Positions 33,502 to 46,016 of a stretch of DNA of 60,000 bases are shown in pieces. The stretch lies in contig NC_087072.1 of NCBI RefSeq assembly GCF_026151205.1, positions 6,312,084 to 6,372,083 on the forward strand, in the 5' to 3' direction. Position numbers and translations under genes: made by a program. The notes below the pieces were generated by a model. The model had not been told where the DNA came from. It ran no database searches and worked only from the letters and a program-made list of their open reading frames with translations. How positions within the stretch are numbered: the first letter of the stretch is position 1; each line of letters begins with the position of its first letter. The DNA is from Bolinopsis microptera (taxonomy: Eukaryota; Ctenophora; Tentaculata; Lobata; Bolinopsidae).

Positions 33502-35343
33502 ATGAGACAGCCGATGGACGTGTTGCACAACAATACGCACGAGTCATTCAGTCTGAATGAGGAGGGTGCTATGGTTGTGTCCAGTGACGGAGTAGATTTC
33601 TCATCCTCGCTATCCATAGACAAGAAGCGAGCTGATTCCTACCTGATACTGGCGCTCGTCGACCAGCTGTCTTCATACATTGAGCCCAATGAGCCTTCTA
33701 AACCGGCCAAGTTCCTGCTAGGTCATCTGGTTAGAAGAAAACTCATCCCAGAGCACATGGCACTTGATTTTGAGATGGACATAACCGGAAACCGCAAGGC
33801 TTTCAAAGTCCTCATCTCACAGTTGACAGGTGAGATGAGTGACCATTTCTCGAGATCCGACAGCAACGCTCTGCTGAGATACCACAACACTCAGAAACAG
33901 AACACCCGAAACGAAGCTAACAATATTGGTAGCATTCCAAAGAAGGTGCTTCTGGATGTCACTCCAAATATACCCAGATTTAGGCTTGACTTCAAAGTGA
34001 TCCAGACCCTGGGCAAGGGTGGCTTTGGGCAGGTTTATAAGGCTCAGCACAATGTAGATGGAAAAATTTATGCGATTAAAAGAGTTAGTATGAAAGATAA
34101 GAAACCAGCCTGTAGTGCCGTCAGGGAAGTGAAAATCTTGGCGAACCTAGTGCACCCCAACATTGTTCGGTATCATAACTGTTGGTTGGAGGCTGATTTT
34201 CCTCGAAAACGGCGCATTCACAACCAGAAACTACGCGAACTCAAAAACAATTCCAGATCATCAGACAGATCCAATCCCCAGGACAGTTTCAGTATGTCAA
34301 GCTACAGTAATTCAACCGTGGACAATGATGACCTTGAAATTGTGTTCGAACACTCAATTGGTAACAGCAGAATTGAGGACAACCAGAAAGCTATCCCGTA
34401 TTCTGATAAATCAGAACCAGTATATTCATCCTCATTTCCCGAATCCAATAGCCTTTCCTCTCACTTTTCAAAACCTATGGCTCAAGTGGAACCGTACCGA
34501 CAACCTCAGTGTGGCTTAATCCTGAATATCCAGATGCAGTGCTGTGACACGGACTTGGCCCAGAAACTAAGGAAACGCTCTGAGATCAGTGTACCCGAAA
34601 ACTTGAAACTCATGAGAGATCTTTTGGCGGGTCTCGAGTACCTTCACGCCAACAACATTATTCACAGGGACATCAAACCTTCCAACCTGTTCCTTGACAA
34701 GGACTCTTTACAGATCGGTGACGTGGGCCTTGCCCGATATAATCTCCTTGACGCGGAGGGGTGTGGCTTTACCAATCCCAGACAGAATGGTCTGAGCGAG
34801 GACGAACATTGGAACAGTCTGCTCTTTGCAGATGATCTCACCCGGTCGGTAGGAACATTCCTCTATGCCGCTCCAGAAATGAGCGGTAATAGTAAGATAT
34901 ACCACTGCTCCTCAGATATATTCTCCTGTGGTATTGTCATGTTTGAGCTATTTAATATGTTCGGTACGAACATGGAACGGATTGAGAATTTGCAGGCGAT
35001 ACGGAAGGGAGAAGTCCCACCAGATTTTGAGAGAGATTACCCTGAGGCTGCTGAGATGGTCTTCTTCATGACTAGCACCGATCCCAACAATCGACCTACC
35101 GCCAGTGATCTTCTCCGTCATCCTTTCTTCAGCAAGCAAGGCGAGAAGACGATGGAGCAAGCTGAATTGGTCATCAAGCAGTTAGGCGCACAGCTGGAGA
35201 AAGTCAAGAAGCGGCTGGAAACAGAACGATCTATCTCGCGTCAGCTTCGACTCCAGCTATCAGATTTCCGCACCAAATGCACTTGTAACGCATCTCGTGG
35301 CAACATCGAGGAAATATTCAACAAGATAGAGGATGTCAGATAG
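33502..35343 (+). CDS. EIF2AK1: HRI-type eIF2-alpha kinase (EIF2AK1-like), intronless
   Basis: The enzyme phosphorylates eIF2-alpha to reduce translation during heme, oxidative or mitochondrial stress. It is a single 613-codon frame. I place the start at the in-frame ATG at 33502; the frame is open slightly upstream, but only with non-ATG codons. An N-terminal helical region (about residues 45-110) resembles the HRI N-domain. The kinase domain shows the Gly loop LGKGGFGQVYKA (170-181), YAIKR (Lys193), an acidic/Ser-rich kinase insert (~235-335) typical of eIF2-alpha kinases, HRDIKPSN (His388, Asp390), GDVGLA (Asp407), AAPE and a C-terminal coiled coil (~550-595). Two oddities are that the DFG motif reads DVG and the gene lacks introns in a locus where most genes are split. 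There is no signal peptide or membrane segment (against PERK) and no RWD or HisRS region (against GCN2). Confidence 0.88.
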   Translation: MRQPMDVLHNNTHESFSLNEEGAMVVSSDGVDFSSSLSIDKKRADSYLILALVDQLSSYIEPNEPSKPAKFLLGHLVRRKLIPEHMALDFEMDITGNRKAFKVLISQLTGEMSDHFSRSDSNALLRYHNTQKQNTRNEANNIGSIPKKVLLDVTPNIPRFRLDFKVIQTLGKGGFGQVYKAQHNVDGKIYAIKRVSMKDKKPACSAVREVKILANLVHPNIVRYHNCWLEADFPRKRRIHNQKLRELKNNSRSSDRSNPQDSFSMSSYSNSTVDNDDLEIVFEHSIGNSRIEDNQKAIPYSDKSEPVYSSSFPESNSLSSHFSKPMAQVEPYRQPQCGLILNIQMQCCDTDLAQKLRKRSEISVPENLKLMRDLLAGLEYLHANNIIHRDIKPSNLFLDKDSLQIGDVGLARYNLLDAEGCGFTNPRQNGLSEDEHWNSLLFADDLTRSVGTFLYAAPEMSGNSKIYHCSSDIFSCGIVMFELFNMFGTNMERIENLQAIRKGEVPPDFERDYPEAAEMVFFMTSTDPNNRPTASDLLRHPFFSKQGEKTMEQAELVIKQLGAQLEKVKKRLETERSISRQLRLQLSDFRTKCTCNASRGNIEEIFNKIEDVR

Positions 35344-38300
35344 ACATGTCCTAACAACTCTTCTTGGCCTATATCAGTGCTTAATTATTACAATGTCACA
35401 ATTAATGTTTGTTGCAGGGCTCTGCTTGGCGTGAACTGAATCTGTTAACTTCTACATAAATTATAATAATTTAGTTTACGCTCAAGTCGGGGCTATCCAA
35501 AAAAATGATGCAGCGATAAGCATGTAATTTTGTGTATATTTCTCTTTGTCCAATACGGTAATGATTATGACGGGCTGAGATCTTGGGCTACCTGAAGGCA
35601 GCTAAGTTAGTCAAGTGGTACCAAATTCCTTAAAAATATCTATGACGACATGTTCGCCGTTTTAAGACACGGTTCGAAAGTTCGGCTAATCCACAGCGTT
35701 GGACAGTCGACACGAACGGCATACAAGTTTTAGATCTAAAATCCTAATTTATAATGGTCGGTACCGACTACCAGTACCTAGTAATGACGTGCATAACTTG
35801 GAGTAACGGAAAAGTTACTGCCAAGTTTGCGAATCAGCCAAGTTGCTTGTCACTCCTTCACATCTCTGCTGCGTGCGCTAAATGTCAAATTTAAGAGGTC
35901 AATGATTTCTTCACATTTTATCAATTGATTCCGTTCTAGTGGAACGATATATTTAAATCAACCCTTGGAGGATGTAGCAATTTTTTTCATTTTAAATCAA
36001 AAATGTTGATCAAAGTTTCATCATGCTAACAATAATCAACTTCATAAGGCTTATTTCTATATCTTGTTTTGGTGAAAGCTAAAACTTCCTTCCATATTGC
36101 TCCATCCTCCTTTCAAAATTATTGAAAACCAAAGATAATATGATTGTATAATTGTGTTTATGTTTCGATTTTTAGTTATATATATTATTGCACTCAGAGT
36201 TAAGGTCAGAAAGTTTTTTCAGTAGTTTGTACGACATTATCCATATTATGTCTAATTGCCAATTATTGGCTATGTATCAGTATATATCATGGATTCACGG
36301 AGCTCATAAATCCTTTAATTTTGGGATTTCTTGATGTCTCCTGACGTGTTTGGTTTCCGTTTTGGTTTAATCTGATGGTAGTTCACATTTTTTGGTTAAA
36401 GTTCAGGGCCTGTTTTGTTTATCTCCTCAGTTTATTTCAAAATATAAGTCTTTATTTGAAGAATTATTTCTAATTTGTTGGGCCGCTGCTCCCCAAGATG
36501 TAGAAAATAGTATCTTTTAGTTTTACTAAATAAAATATGTCCAAAATACACCTGAATAACGTCACTTATGATAAGATCAAATATTTGACATGTGTTTCAT
36601 GTAAGCTTGGAGTTAAATCTTCTTGCTTCGCATAATTTAACTTGCTCTTGTTAATAACAATTATGAAGCCGAAATGATTTGATCCGGGCATTAAAGTTAT
36701 CGATGATTGATGATACGTACGATATTACCGGTAATTAATTAATTACCTGACGGTAACGAAGATTGGCATTGAGTATGAAATGTTTAAATCTGCCCTTCAA
36801 TTTATCGGTCTTCCGTGTGCAATTATGAACTTGGATACGATTTCCGAGTGTAATCACTCATAGATTTGTTAAAAGCTATGTTTACATAGAAAATGCGTCT
36901 AAGCAAGCGCTTCAAGTCGTTCACGACAGTATCTGTATCCTGACTTCTGGTTCATCCAGTCTATAGTTAAAAATTCACTCCATTTCAAAAGAAATAAATT
37001 TTCGTTAAAATAATGTAAAATAACTATTGGTTTGATAAGATAAATGGGAAGTCAGGAATATTCAAGTGCTCTTTTGGACATCCGAGTAATTTTTATTTAC
37101 ATACCGTCCCCATACCACGATTCTCATACCAGTATGTACTTTAAACATACTGTACACTCATGTTGACTAACCTTTCAAGGAATGGTCTATAATTTCCATT
37201 AAATTAAACGCTTCAAAGCGTCTACTAATTGTAAAATCGTGGTATCATGGTGGAGACTACTTTACTTACTACCGAGTAAGGTAGCTATAAACTTATGATC
37301 ATACCAAATTTTGGCCTTCACCATTTATATGATTGGTATTACGATATCGATTGTTGATGGTATCTTGTAATTTGATTTGTCTTTGAGATGCTAAGCTACG
37401 GGTTTAAACGTTTAATTTGTACGGAGAGTTGTTGTCCCCCCTTGACAGCTCTTTACCATGTCGGTTGTAGTAACAGATGGTTCTACGACGCGACGAGTGT
37501 AATATTTTTAAGGTTTCATGTTTTGATGAATTCCCAATGATGTGCCAAACTCCTGTTAGTATCGTGTTCAATGTCATTCAGAGCAACAATTACAAATAAA
37601 AATATTGTCTTTCATTGATTCGTTAAAAAAGTTCTGAATAAAAAATCTACAAAATGGAATTGATAAATTGAATCATTGCACATTGACTTGAAAATGAAAT
37701 GAAAATATTGCTGATAAATCTTGTTGTATTAGATTTAGATAGGTTCATAGTCTTAGTAAGATCTGTAGAGCTTATTTGGCCCGGTCTTCATAAATCTATT
37801 TTCATCAATTTTCCTAAGATCTTCGCTGTTTTGATTTAAGAATTTGCCACGTCAACCGGCAACGCCCAATGCTCCAATGCTATTTTATTTTACCTTTTTA
37901 ACTGACTATAAAGCAGAGCGTATGCCGCATGCATGTTCCTTGTGGATTGCGTGTGAAATTCACGGAAAACAATTACTGGCTGCTGACGAATTCTCATTCA
38001 GAAGACTTGCTGCTTGTGTCATTATGGAGCTCCACCAACTCCAAGGTAATTTCTTATTTTAATACTATTACTATTTCTAAGTACGATGCATTAATACATG
38101 TTCAGGTGAATGGTTCTGTAAAATTGTTATCACAAAACAAGTTATTATTTGACATACGTTGCATGCCACTTTTCGCGCTACATGTTCAAAGATTTATAAT
38201 TTAATAATTAATTAATCTGCGATCTAAAAGAAGATATGTACCAGTTAACAGTGGCAGCACATAAAATTAAAAGAGCCATACTCCCAATCCCATAATTTTA

Positions 38301-38670
38301 TGACCTATTACATTTATATCTATTCAGTTGTAACATCTAATTCAAATTCAAACCCCCGGCCCCATAATATACGGACAATAGTTTATAAATGATATTTAAA
38401 TAAATGCACTTTTTAGATACGTATACAGGTAAATGGTAATGCAAACGACAGTTAATGTAAATAACAATTTACAAGTTGTTAAAGATTTTATTTGTCACGG
38501 TCTTCATTATCGAAGTCTTACCTATCAGTTATCACTACACTTGATAGAAGGAATAAGAATAACTATAAGGTCATCCTAAAGTAACTTTAAAATTTAAAAT
38601 TCCTCGACTTCATGGTATCCGATGTCCGAGTTCTGATATTGAGAGCAGATCCAGCTCTAGACACACTATT
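35344..38670. other. Intergenic region downstream of the kinase
   Basis: This contains the kinase 3' UTR and the 3' flank of the SIX gene (convergent genes). AATAAA-like words occur near 36529. Otherwise it is AT-rich, with no frame or repeat I can support. Confidence 0.45.
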
Positions 38671-40799
38671 TCACTTAAGTCGATTACTCTCTTTCTCTCG
38701 CATCCTCTTGTTCTTGAACCAGTTAGAAATCTGAACATAGCTCAGCTCACAAGAGGTCGCTAGTCGCCTCTTCTCTGCCGGAGTTGGGTAGGGGTTCCTC
38801 TCGAAAAAGTTGGTTAAACTGTCTCTGGCACTTTTCTTTAGACAATAGATCGTCTTCTCTCCTTCCCAAATGGTGGCCGGAAAAGGATTCCTTTTTCTGA
38901 GACGGTATCTGTCTACAGCTGTTAGATTCTTCTTCTTAATTCCCGATTCTAAAATAAAAAATGTGATTAAGTCTAAATTTTAAAATAGACAATAGAGATG
39001 GCAATTTGGATATTTTAAAACATAAACATTAGATTGTGTTAAAATGTACTACATGCTAGGTGTTGACCCTAACTCTATCTCGACATGCCTGTGTCGCTGT
39101 TAATAAACGGCGCGAAAGCTGGTCCCACAGACGTTCAACGACATATACATATGTAGTTATTTCTCGACCACCCTGGCTTTATCACCACATCAGGATTAAA
39201 CGTCAAATAATTCTATCTCGCTATGAACATTCTGACGAATGGCAAGGAGAATATTTTCTCACCTCTAGCGTAGATAGCAGCCAGCCACAGATGTTGTAGC
39301 TGTTCGTGGTGGGACTTGTCGAAGAAGTGGGAGGATAAAATCTCTAGAACGTTCTCATTGTTCTTTCTGTTGTAGGCCTCCTCAGCTTGCAGGATGAGTG
39401 TGTTGTCCATTACAAATCTGTCATTGTCACGTGTCATCACATTAATATTGTATGTACTGTCTCTGAAGTCAGGACCCATACAGGCGGGAGGGTGACCTGA
39501 AAGTTAAGGTCGATAAAAACAGAGCTTTTGATATGGAGGCATTTATTTTATGATTTTTAAAGATCCTTTATATTGAATATTAAACTTCAAAACTTAAACA
39601 GAAAGCTTTGAGCTTATGCTATGGTTACATTAAATTTAATCAAATTCAGGTTTGAGTTTACTAAACGCAGTGAACATATGAGTAGTCTAGTAGATTTATC
39701 ACATTAATTCTAAGTAAACTAATCGCCGACCTACCTAGTCCTTGTGCGCTGATAAACGAATTGGGGTCTGGGAACGGTTGTCTGGTTAAATCAGCAGTGA
39801 ACAAAGAACTAGTCGACTCCCCACAACTAGTGTAGAAAGGGTGTGGTGTTGGTGGGTAAGGGAAGGGAGGCAGGAGGGGAGGTGGAGGAGGCATGGTGTA
39901 CTGATCCGTGTCCAGTTGGTAGCCCGGGGTAGCGGGGGAGTGTTGTTGGAGTGTCAGGTCTAGCGGTGCTGGAACTAAAATTAAACATATTAAACATGCA
40001 GTTTTATTATGTTTTGATCGTCCAGGATTGATAACATATCGATTGTCAACTATAACAAACTATAACAAACTATAATCCAAAAAGCCAATATACACAATTA
40101 TACAGTTATACGCCCACGTGTGTCGTCATGTAAAACTAAAATGTAAAATGTAAATGAATTTAGCTCTAAGTTAAAGTTTAACTGATTTTACCTTGCTCGA
40201 CATGGTCGTCATAGATGAACTGCTGGTAGTTGGTGAACACATCAAATGGAGATCCAGGGATATCAGCGCTGGGAGTGATGGGAGTGCAGGGGGTGGTGGG
40301 GTAGTTGTAGCATGGGGTAAAGTGCTGTGCCCCCGGGTCTAAGGGGCCCGTGCTCGTCGGGAAATTGAACACAAAGTATTCCGGGACTACCTGATTAAAC
40401 ATCATCATGATATTTTGAATTTTACTGGCCCAAGAAAAGCAAACAGGCAAAACAGGGTGGAACTAGTAAATACCGCTAGTATATACAGCTAATTAACATG
40501 GTTTAAACTAACTATAGAAACTGTGTGACTGAAGAATAGGACTGAAAACTGCTGCAAACTGACTGTTAGTGCCAGACGATTTTTATAAGTTAAACTGGCA
40601 AAATTTTAACTGGTAAAGTTTCACCTAATTGCTAGAAAGTAGAGGCAAGAAAAACAAACTGTCAAAACTGACAACAACATACCTTGGTGGACTCGTTAGC
40701 ATGATAAGTAGAGTTGTCCAGGAGGGGATGCTTGTCTGTTCCGGACGAGGGAGGGTTGTATGCGGACAAAAATTCATCACCAGGTCGGAGAAGTTCCAT
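38671..40799 (-). CDS. SIX-class (sine oculis) homeobox transcription factor, 5 exons, divergent
   Basis: SIX proteins bind DNA through a SIX domain plus a homeodomain and usually work with EYA cofactors in sensory and muscle development. Exons on the minus strand are 40799-40683, 40390-40192, 39974-39735, 39496-39263 and 38948-38671. All phases agree, giving 355 residues. The start ATG has a good context (ACCATGG). Residues 1-185 are Pro/Thr/Tyr-rich and unlike typical SIX N-termini. The SIX domain is recognisable at about 217-294 (LQHLWLAAIYARGE, RYRLRKRNPFPATIWEGE). The homeodomain runs from about 291 (NPYPTPAEKRRLA, QISNWFKNKRMRE) and stops eight residues before the C-terminus. The usual WFKNRRQR is WFKNKRMR. 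Much of the SIX domain is diverged, and I cannot assign it to the SIX1/2, 3/6 or 4/5 subfamily. Confidence 0.9.
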
Positions 40800-41706
40800 G
40801 GTACAATGTTATTGTTAGCAAGAAACAATTGGATAACTAGATAAACTTCAACTAATGGGTTTACACAGGAAATTGCAAGCACGTTTGTCAAATTGACGAT
40901 AGGGAAGTGGACGGTTTATTTCCGCCCTTCCTTTATTTAATTAATTGACGCTAATCTACAGTGCTTGTTCACGTGTTTGATACGTAGTCATGACACACGA
41001 TTCCTCATCAAGATGCTGGACTCTCGTTGGTTAGTCCACATCACGTGATCCGATCGTCAGCTCATGTGACTGAGCCTCGGTACTAACTAACTAGCAGGGC
41101 CTTGTGCTTCAAGGAAACTAGTAATTGAAATCAGATCCCAATCAATTTGGAATTAGGAAAACCAGCTGCTTCATGCAAACTGAGCTGATCTCCCAAAGCA
41201 TGGTCTTGAACATGGTTTGTGTGTCAGACAGACCCTTATCAGAGTCAGATAAGCGTTGCCGGGGAGACCCATTCTTGGGGCACGAAGATACTGATCTGAG
41301 TTTCACAGACTCTTGACAGACTAACAAATATTTTCAAATTAATAGGGTAATTTACGTAGACTGTTAGAACGGCTGTTATTTGGTAATGGTATCTGATAAT
41401 TGTGATAATATAATATGTGGTTGTGATGATTAACATGAATTGAAATAAAAATCGCTCTTTGGATTTCAGTTTTTAAATGAAACGTTTTAAAGTTTTTATT
41501 AAGCTTCACCCTCGAAACATCAAGAAAGTTAAATCCGGACTAAATTCTAATTTTTATTTCTGTAATTTCATCGACAATGAAAATCGCTACTTTTAATAAT
41601 AATCTATCCTAGTAGTAGTATTATTAGAAATAGCTGAGTTTGGCACATTAATTAACTGCTGTAATTCAAAGTATCGTGATCAGATGATGATCAGGATGTT
41701 GATGTA

Positions 41707-43092
41707 TCAAGGTTTCATCGTCATAGCAACGAATTCAAAGTAGTTGATCTTGCCATCTCCATTAAGATCACTTTCTCTGACCAGCTCCTCCGCCTCAGTC
41801 TCTGTTAATGGATCACCTACCTGCGAAACGAAACGTTCAAGGGGAGGGTAGATTAAGTGTAACTGCAGTCGATGAAAAGGAAGCTGATAAATTGTGGTTC
41901 CAGAATAACAAGAAAAACAAAAGTGAGCTTCAAAAAGATGTATTGGTAGTTGCAGAAACAAAAACGCGAGGGTCTTCCACGAAATGTGGTACAGACAAAT
42001 CCGTACGGACGTCTGCACTCTTACATTCTACTTTAAGTTTAGGTAGTGTGCCTGATTACACCATTACATTTAATTATTCACGATTTTCTCTGGGATAGAA
42101 AGCTCGGTCTTACCGACTACTGCAAACTAGCGGCACCCTTTCAAGATGAAAAATTAAATGTTTTTAGTGAAACATTATGGTAATAGTGCCAATCCAATGT
42201 ATTATGATTTGTATCATATAAAGCATAGATGGGTAGTAATTCGGATATCTAGTGTTGCAATTAATAAGAGAAAAGTTGTGATTGAAAGGAATACTTTCTA
42301 AGCGTGTACCTGTGTCAGAATTGAAATCAGCTCTCCGGCGTCAATCTCACCGTCACCATTTGAGTCAAACACACCAAATGCTTCCCTGAATTATGGATGT
42401 TTTGAGAATCACTCACGAGTAACCGGACGCTCTTAAAATCGAGGGTTACCTCTATAAAGACTTAAAAATATTAAATTTATGTCGAAGTGTTTAAACAAAT
42501 CAAGCTGTTCAGCCTTTACTAATGGAAGTAAAACGGTAAAAACCTGAGCTCGTCGCCCATGAAGCCATGACTACTTCTATGTTTCTCCACTATACCAAGA
42601 AATTCTATAAAACTAAGTGTCCCTTCCTCTCCAAAAGTTGAAACGACCTCATTTAGTTCGTTTTCAGTAGGTGCACCTCCAATTAACCTCAAAACTGTTC
42701 CAACTTTTTTCACTTCTAGTCTGTCTAAAATAAACAATGGGTTTATGATTTTTATACTTCCTTGCTAAAATTCTAACATGAAATGACTTATAGCAGTTCT
42801 CTTTTTTTTTAAATTTCTAACCAGATTTTGAGGAGAGATCGTATGTCAGTTTAATGTTTTTTATCTCTGCCTCTGTTAGTGGGAAGTCTGATGCCATCCC
42901 TGAAATGTGGTTTCTTTCAAATCAGTTTCTTCAACAAACCCAGTCAAGTGGCGTAACGAAGGGCCCCTAATTGAGATAAAGGAAAGCTTATATTTGTAAA
43001 TGCACGAGAGTTGCACCTGATAAGAGTACTTTCTTCTTGGAAACTCGTTTCTTCTTCCCAGTCCCCCTCGTCTTAGGTCTTCTTCCTGTCAT
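41707..43092 (-). CDS. Calmodulin-like EF-hand protein with basic N-terminal extension, 5 exons
   Basis: Exons on the minus strand are 43092-43017, 42899-42822, 42724-42544, 42385-42310 and 41820-41707, in consistent phase, giving 174 residues (calmodulin is 149). Residues 1-26 are Lys/Arg-rich (TGKKKRVSKKK). The first EF loop region has lost its ligands (YDLSSKSD) and the second is degenerate (STFGEEGTLSFIE). EF3 (DSNGDGEIDAGE, 119-130) and EF4 (DLNGDGKINYFE, 155-166) look fully competent to bind calcium. It is thus a two-site calcium sensor by sequence. The overall layout and the REAFGVFD linker are calmodulin-like. It could also be described as light-chain- or centrin-like. The first donor (GTGCAA) is weaker than the others. 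An ATG at the start of exon 2 could be an alternative start without the basic extension. Confidence 0.85.
42951..42975 (+). mobile_element. Terminal fragment of the CAGTGGCGTAACG hAT family
   Basis: AAGTGGCGTAACGAAGGGCCC matches the inverted right end of the MITE at 22655-22899. Only one end is present, inside the 117-bp first intron of the calmodulin-like gene. It may be an excision or deletion remnant. Confidence 0.65.
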
Positions 43093-45267
43093 GACTACAG
43101 TGTGATTCGTCAGATTTCACAAAAAACCAAGATTTATCAACACAACGATCTGGTCTACGATTTTATCATCAGACAAATTTTAAGAGTATAAGCGATAATC
43201 AATACATAGCAGTTTAAATGATATATATATCCTTAGTCCTAAACTACCAGGTGTCCAACCGGCAAATAACCTGTTTTGATAATAACAAGAACGGTTTGAT
43301 AATAATTAGGATGCTTCTCTGTGGATTAGTGCAAGCGGTGGCTTGTTAGAGTGTTAACCTGATTGGGTGTAAATTGTTTTTACAAGGTAACTGATCGGGA
43401 TCCGTGGTACCATGATGATGTGGACGTTTCTTATGAATTGTGGTTACAATATTTAGTGAAATATTTTCGCAGATAAAATCTCACAAGTTTTAGGTTACAG
43501 ATTTTTCTTAAATCATTTTAGATATCGAGTTCTAAGGAAGTGCTTTCTATCACTAAAATCTGATGTTATGTCGGAAATTTGTTTCTTAAGAAATTTTTAC
43601 AACCAAAATCAAAATTGCATTTTATATTCTTGACGTATAGCTTGACGTTTATCTTGACGTATATCTTGACGTATATCTTGACGTACATATATCAATATAT
43701 ACAGGTAAGGGGAAAACTTGGTAATAAAACTGCGCACCATACACGGACTACAAATCACTGTACAAATGAGTATTTCCTCAGAAATAGCTTCAAAGAGTAA
43801 ATTAAGCGATCACACAAGATAGCTCTTAAACTTGAGACTTGAGAAGTAACAATTTATCAGAGCGTGAAAATTTATGGAGCTAATCATTGTAACCCTAGGT
43901 GACACAAGAGATTCGATTTTCTGTATGTACTTCTTTGTACTTCTTAATGGCCTTTCACGATTCACATCACAGTTCCTTATTGGTGGGGCAGTATAAACTC
44001 GTATCATGTTATAAATGAATTGCAAGATTGTACATACATTGCTCATGTTGAGGATGACAACTTCAGGTGGCTTCAAGGGTTGTTCTGAACTAAATAAATG
44101 TGGATTATGGATACGGGATAACCACTTTAGGTTTCACGTGATGGATTTTAGGAGACATTATGAATTTACCTGATTTGTAACTTTAAGACATTAATTCGCC
44201 AGAGAATTATATCAGAGAAAGAATGTATCATTACATAGAATGTTTCTAAAACATGCTGTTCAGTAAAGCAGATGTTTAAGTCTGAATCTTAGCTTGAAAT
44301 TGAACTTAATTTGCCATTTTTCATATCTTAGGCAACAAATGGTGCTATCATAAAATCTGATTTGAATACATTTAAATAAAGTCCTGAAATAATCGACTCA
44401 ACGTTAGATAAGCTGACTAATCGTCACAGAATGTGACCGAAACGTATAGACTAAAGAATTTGGTATTCCTATTTACGAACATAGGTATTCTTGTCATTGG
44501 TAGAGTTGTAGGTACCAGTTGCTGACTGCTCTTTATTTGTCATTATACTCATAACTGCTTGGATAAGATGCACTTTTATTTTATTTAACCAGATCGGTTC
44601 CTTTCATAGGGATTATAATTCATCTCAGTCCTGCCAATTAAGAAACTTGTCTTCATGGCGTAAGTGGGCAATACGTCATCAGGACGATTCATGCCATTCC
44701 TCAGAATAACCTCGAGCAACAGAATGTCAGAACTGGGAGAACTTCGTGTCCTAGATTTCTAGCCCCACTGACCTCGAGCCCCAGAGAGCCAGAGAGTCGC
44801 TCCCCTGGACGATTTGTCCCAGACCACAGTGCATCATGTCCCGGAGTAATGTGCCCCAGAATCTCGTAGTCAGTTACCATTATCTCCAGGAAGCTATGCC
44901 TCACTTCAAACCCAGTAAGTAGCAAATAAATGTGCATTATATCTCTAGGTTGAAGGAATTAGGATACAAGCTAAAATTTAGAAATTACGAGTCTCTGCCA
45001 ACTCTTTGGTTGAGTAGCATGGAGATTGGGGATCAAATTCTAAATTTTGGACCAACTATAAGATAATCGCAAGGGCCTTGCTTCTAAGGAAAGGTTTTAA
45101 CATGTGAACTATCCCACTAAAAATAGAAATGTTAGTGCAAAATTGGCAAGTTGTATATGTTGTCCTTGAATGCTATGTAGTGTAATGTGTTTTACGTGGT
45201 AAGCCAGTTACTCAGTTACAGTAGGGGCTCAAGCGTAGTTAGCTTCTTTAGGATATTGTTATTTAGA
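43093..45267. other. Upstream flank of the calmodulin-like gene, no gene seen
   Basis: AT-rich DNA with a 12-bp TTGACGTATATC tandem repeat (about five units, 43631-43691). Short frames at 43810-44076 and 44701-44937 on the minus strand have no supportable similarity. Confidence 0.4.
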
Positions 45268-46016
45268 TTACTCGGGATTATTATGACCGGGATAAAGTGG
45301 CGGGTTTAGGGTAATTTCGCCATATTTTTCCCGAACCACATTTTCACCGGTCGTTAATAAACCCGCCGTCTCAGCTTTTAGGGTTCCCAAGGGGTATGGG
45401 TGCTCATATTTTAATCGTTGTCTTATATTCACTAAAGAAGGCTATTGGGACACTTGTTGTAGGTTTTTTGACTTCATTTGGCTAAAATTGGGTTGGAAAC
45501 CAAGTTAAAGGCAACGTTCAAAGCTGTCGCACCTTTAGCTGACAAAATGAAGGTACTCCTAAGAGCGGCATATGATTACGAGTTCCAGGCTCAGAAAAGG
45601 GGGGATGATGAAAGGGATGATCCAGATGAAAATAACGAAGATGATTACAACTTATTGGAAGACTAAACAGCTCTCCCTTCATCTTAATATCGATCTGGTT
45701 GTTACGCTTCTTATGTTAAAAATTATTTTCCATCTAGTTTGATTAACCACGAGTCATTATTTCTGTCTACTTTCAACAATTATTGATAATTCGACTTGTT
45801 TCACAAGTTTTAGCAATGCGAAAATTTCTAAACTTGCTTATCTCTAATAAGGAAATTTACATCTGAGACAAAATTTGTGAATCTAAAATTGAAAGGTTGG
45901 ACACCGGTAAAATTGCGACCGGGAAAATGTGGTGGGTTTTGAGCAATTTCGCCATATTTTTCCCGAACCATATTTTAACCGGTCGTTAATAAACCCGTCG
46001 TAATAATCCCGAGTAA
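45268..46016. mobile_element. TA-flanked DNA element, about 0.75 kb, with inverted ends
   Basis: The left end reads TTACTCGGGATTATTATGAC and the right end inverts to TTACTCGGGATTATTACGAC. A TA dinucleotide on both sides is compatible with a TA target duplication (Tc1/mariner-like or similar). The two ends also carry direct copies of a segment containing ATTTCGCCATATTTTTCCCG and CCGGTCGTTAATAAACCCG. The interior has a short plus-strand frame (about 45475-45666) ending in an acidic stretch (DDPDENNEDDYN). It lacks an upstream ATG and I do not recognise it. Confidence 0.72.

Noticed and set aside
44701-44937. 78-codon minus-strand frame in a GC-richer patch.
   Set aside because: No motif, no splice context.
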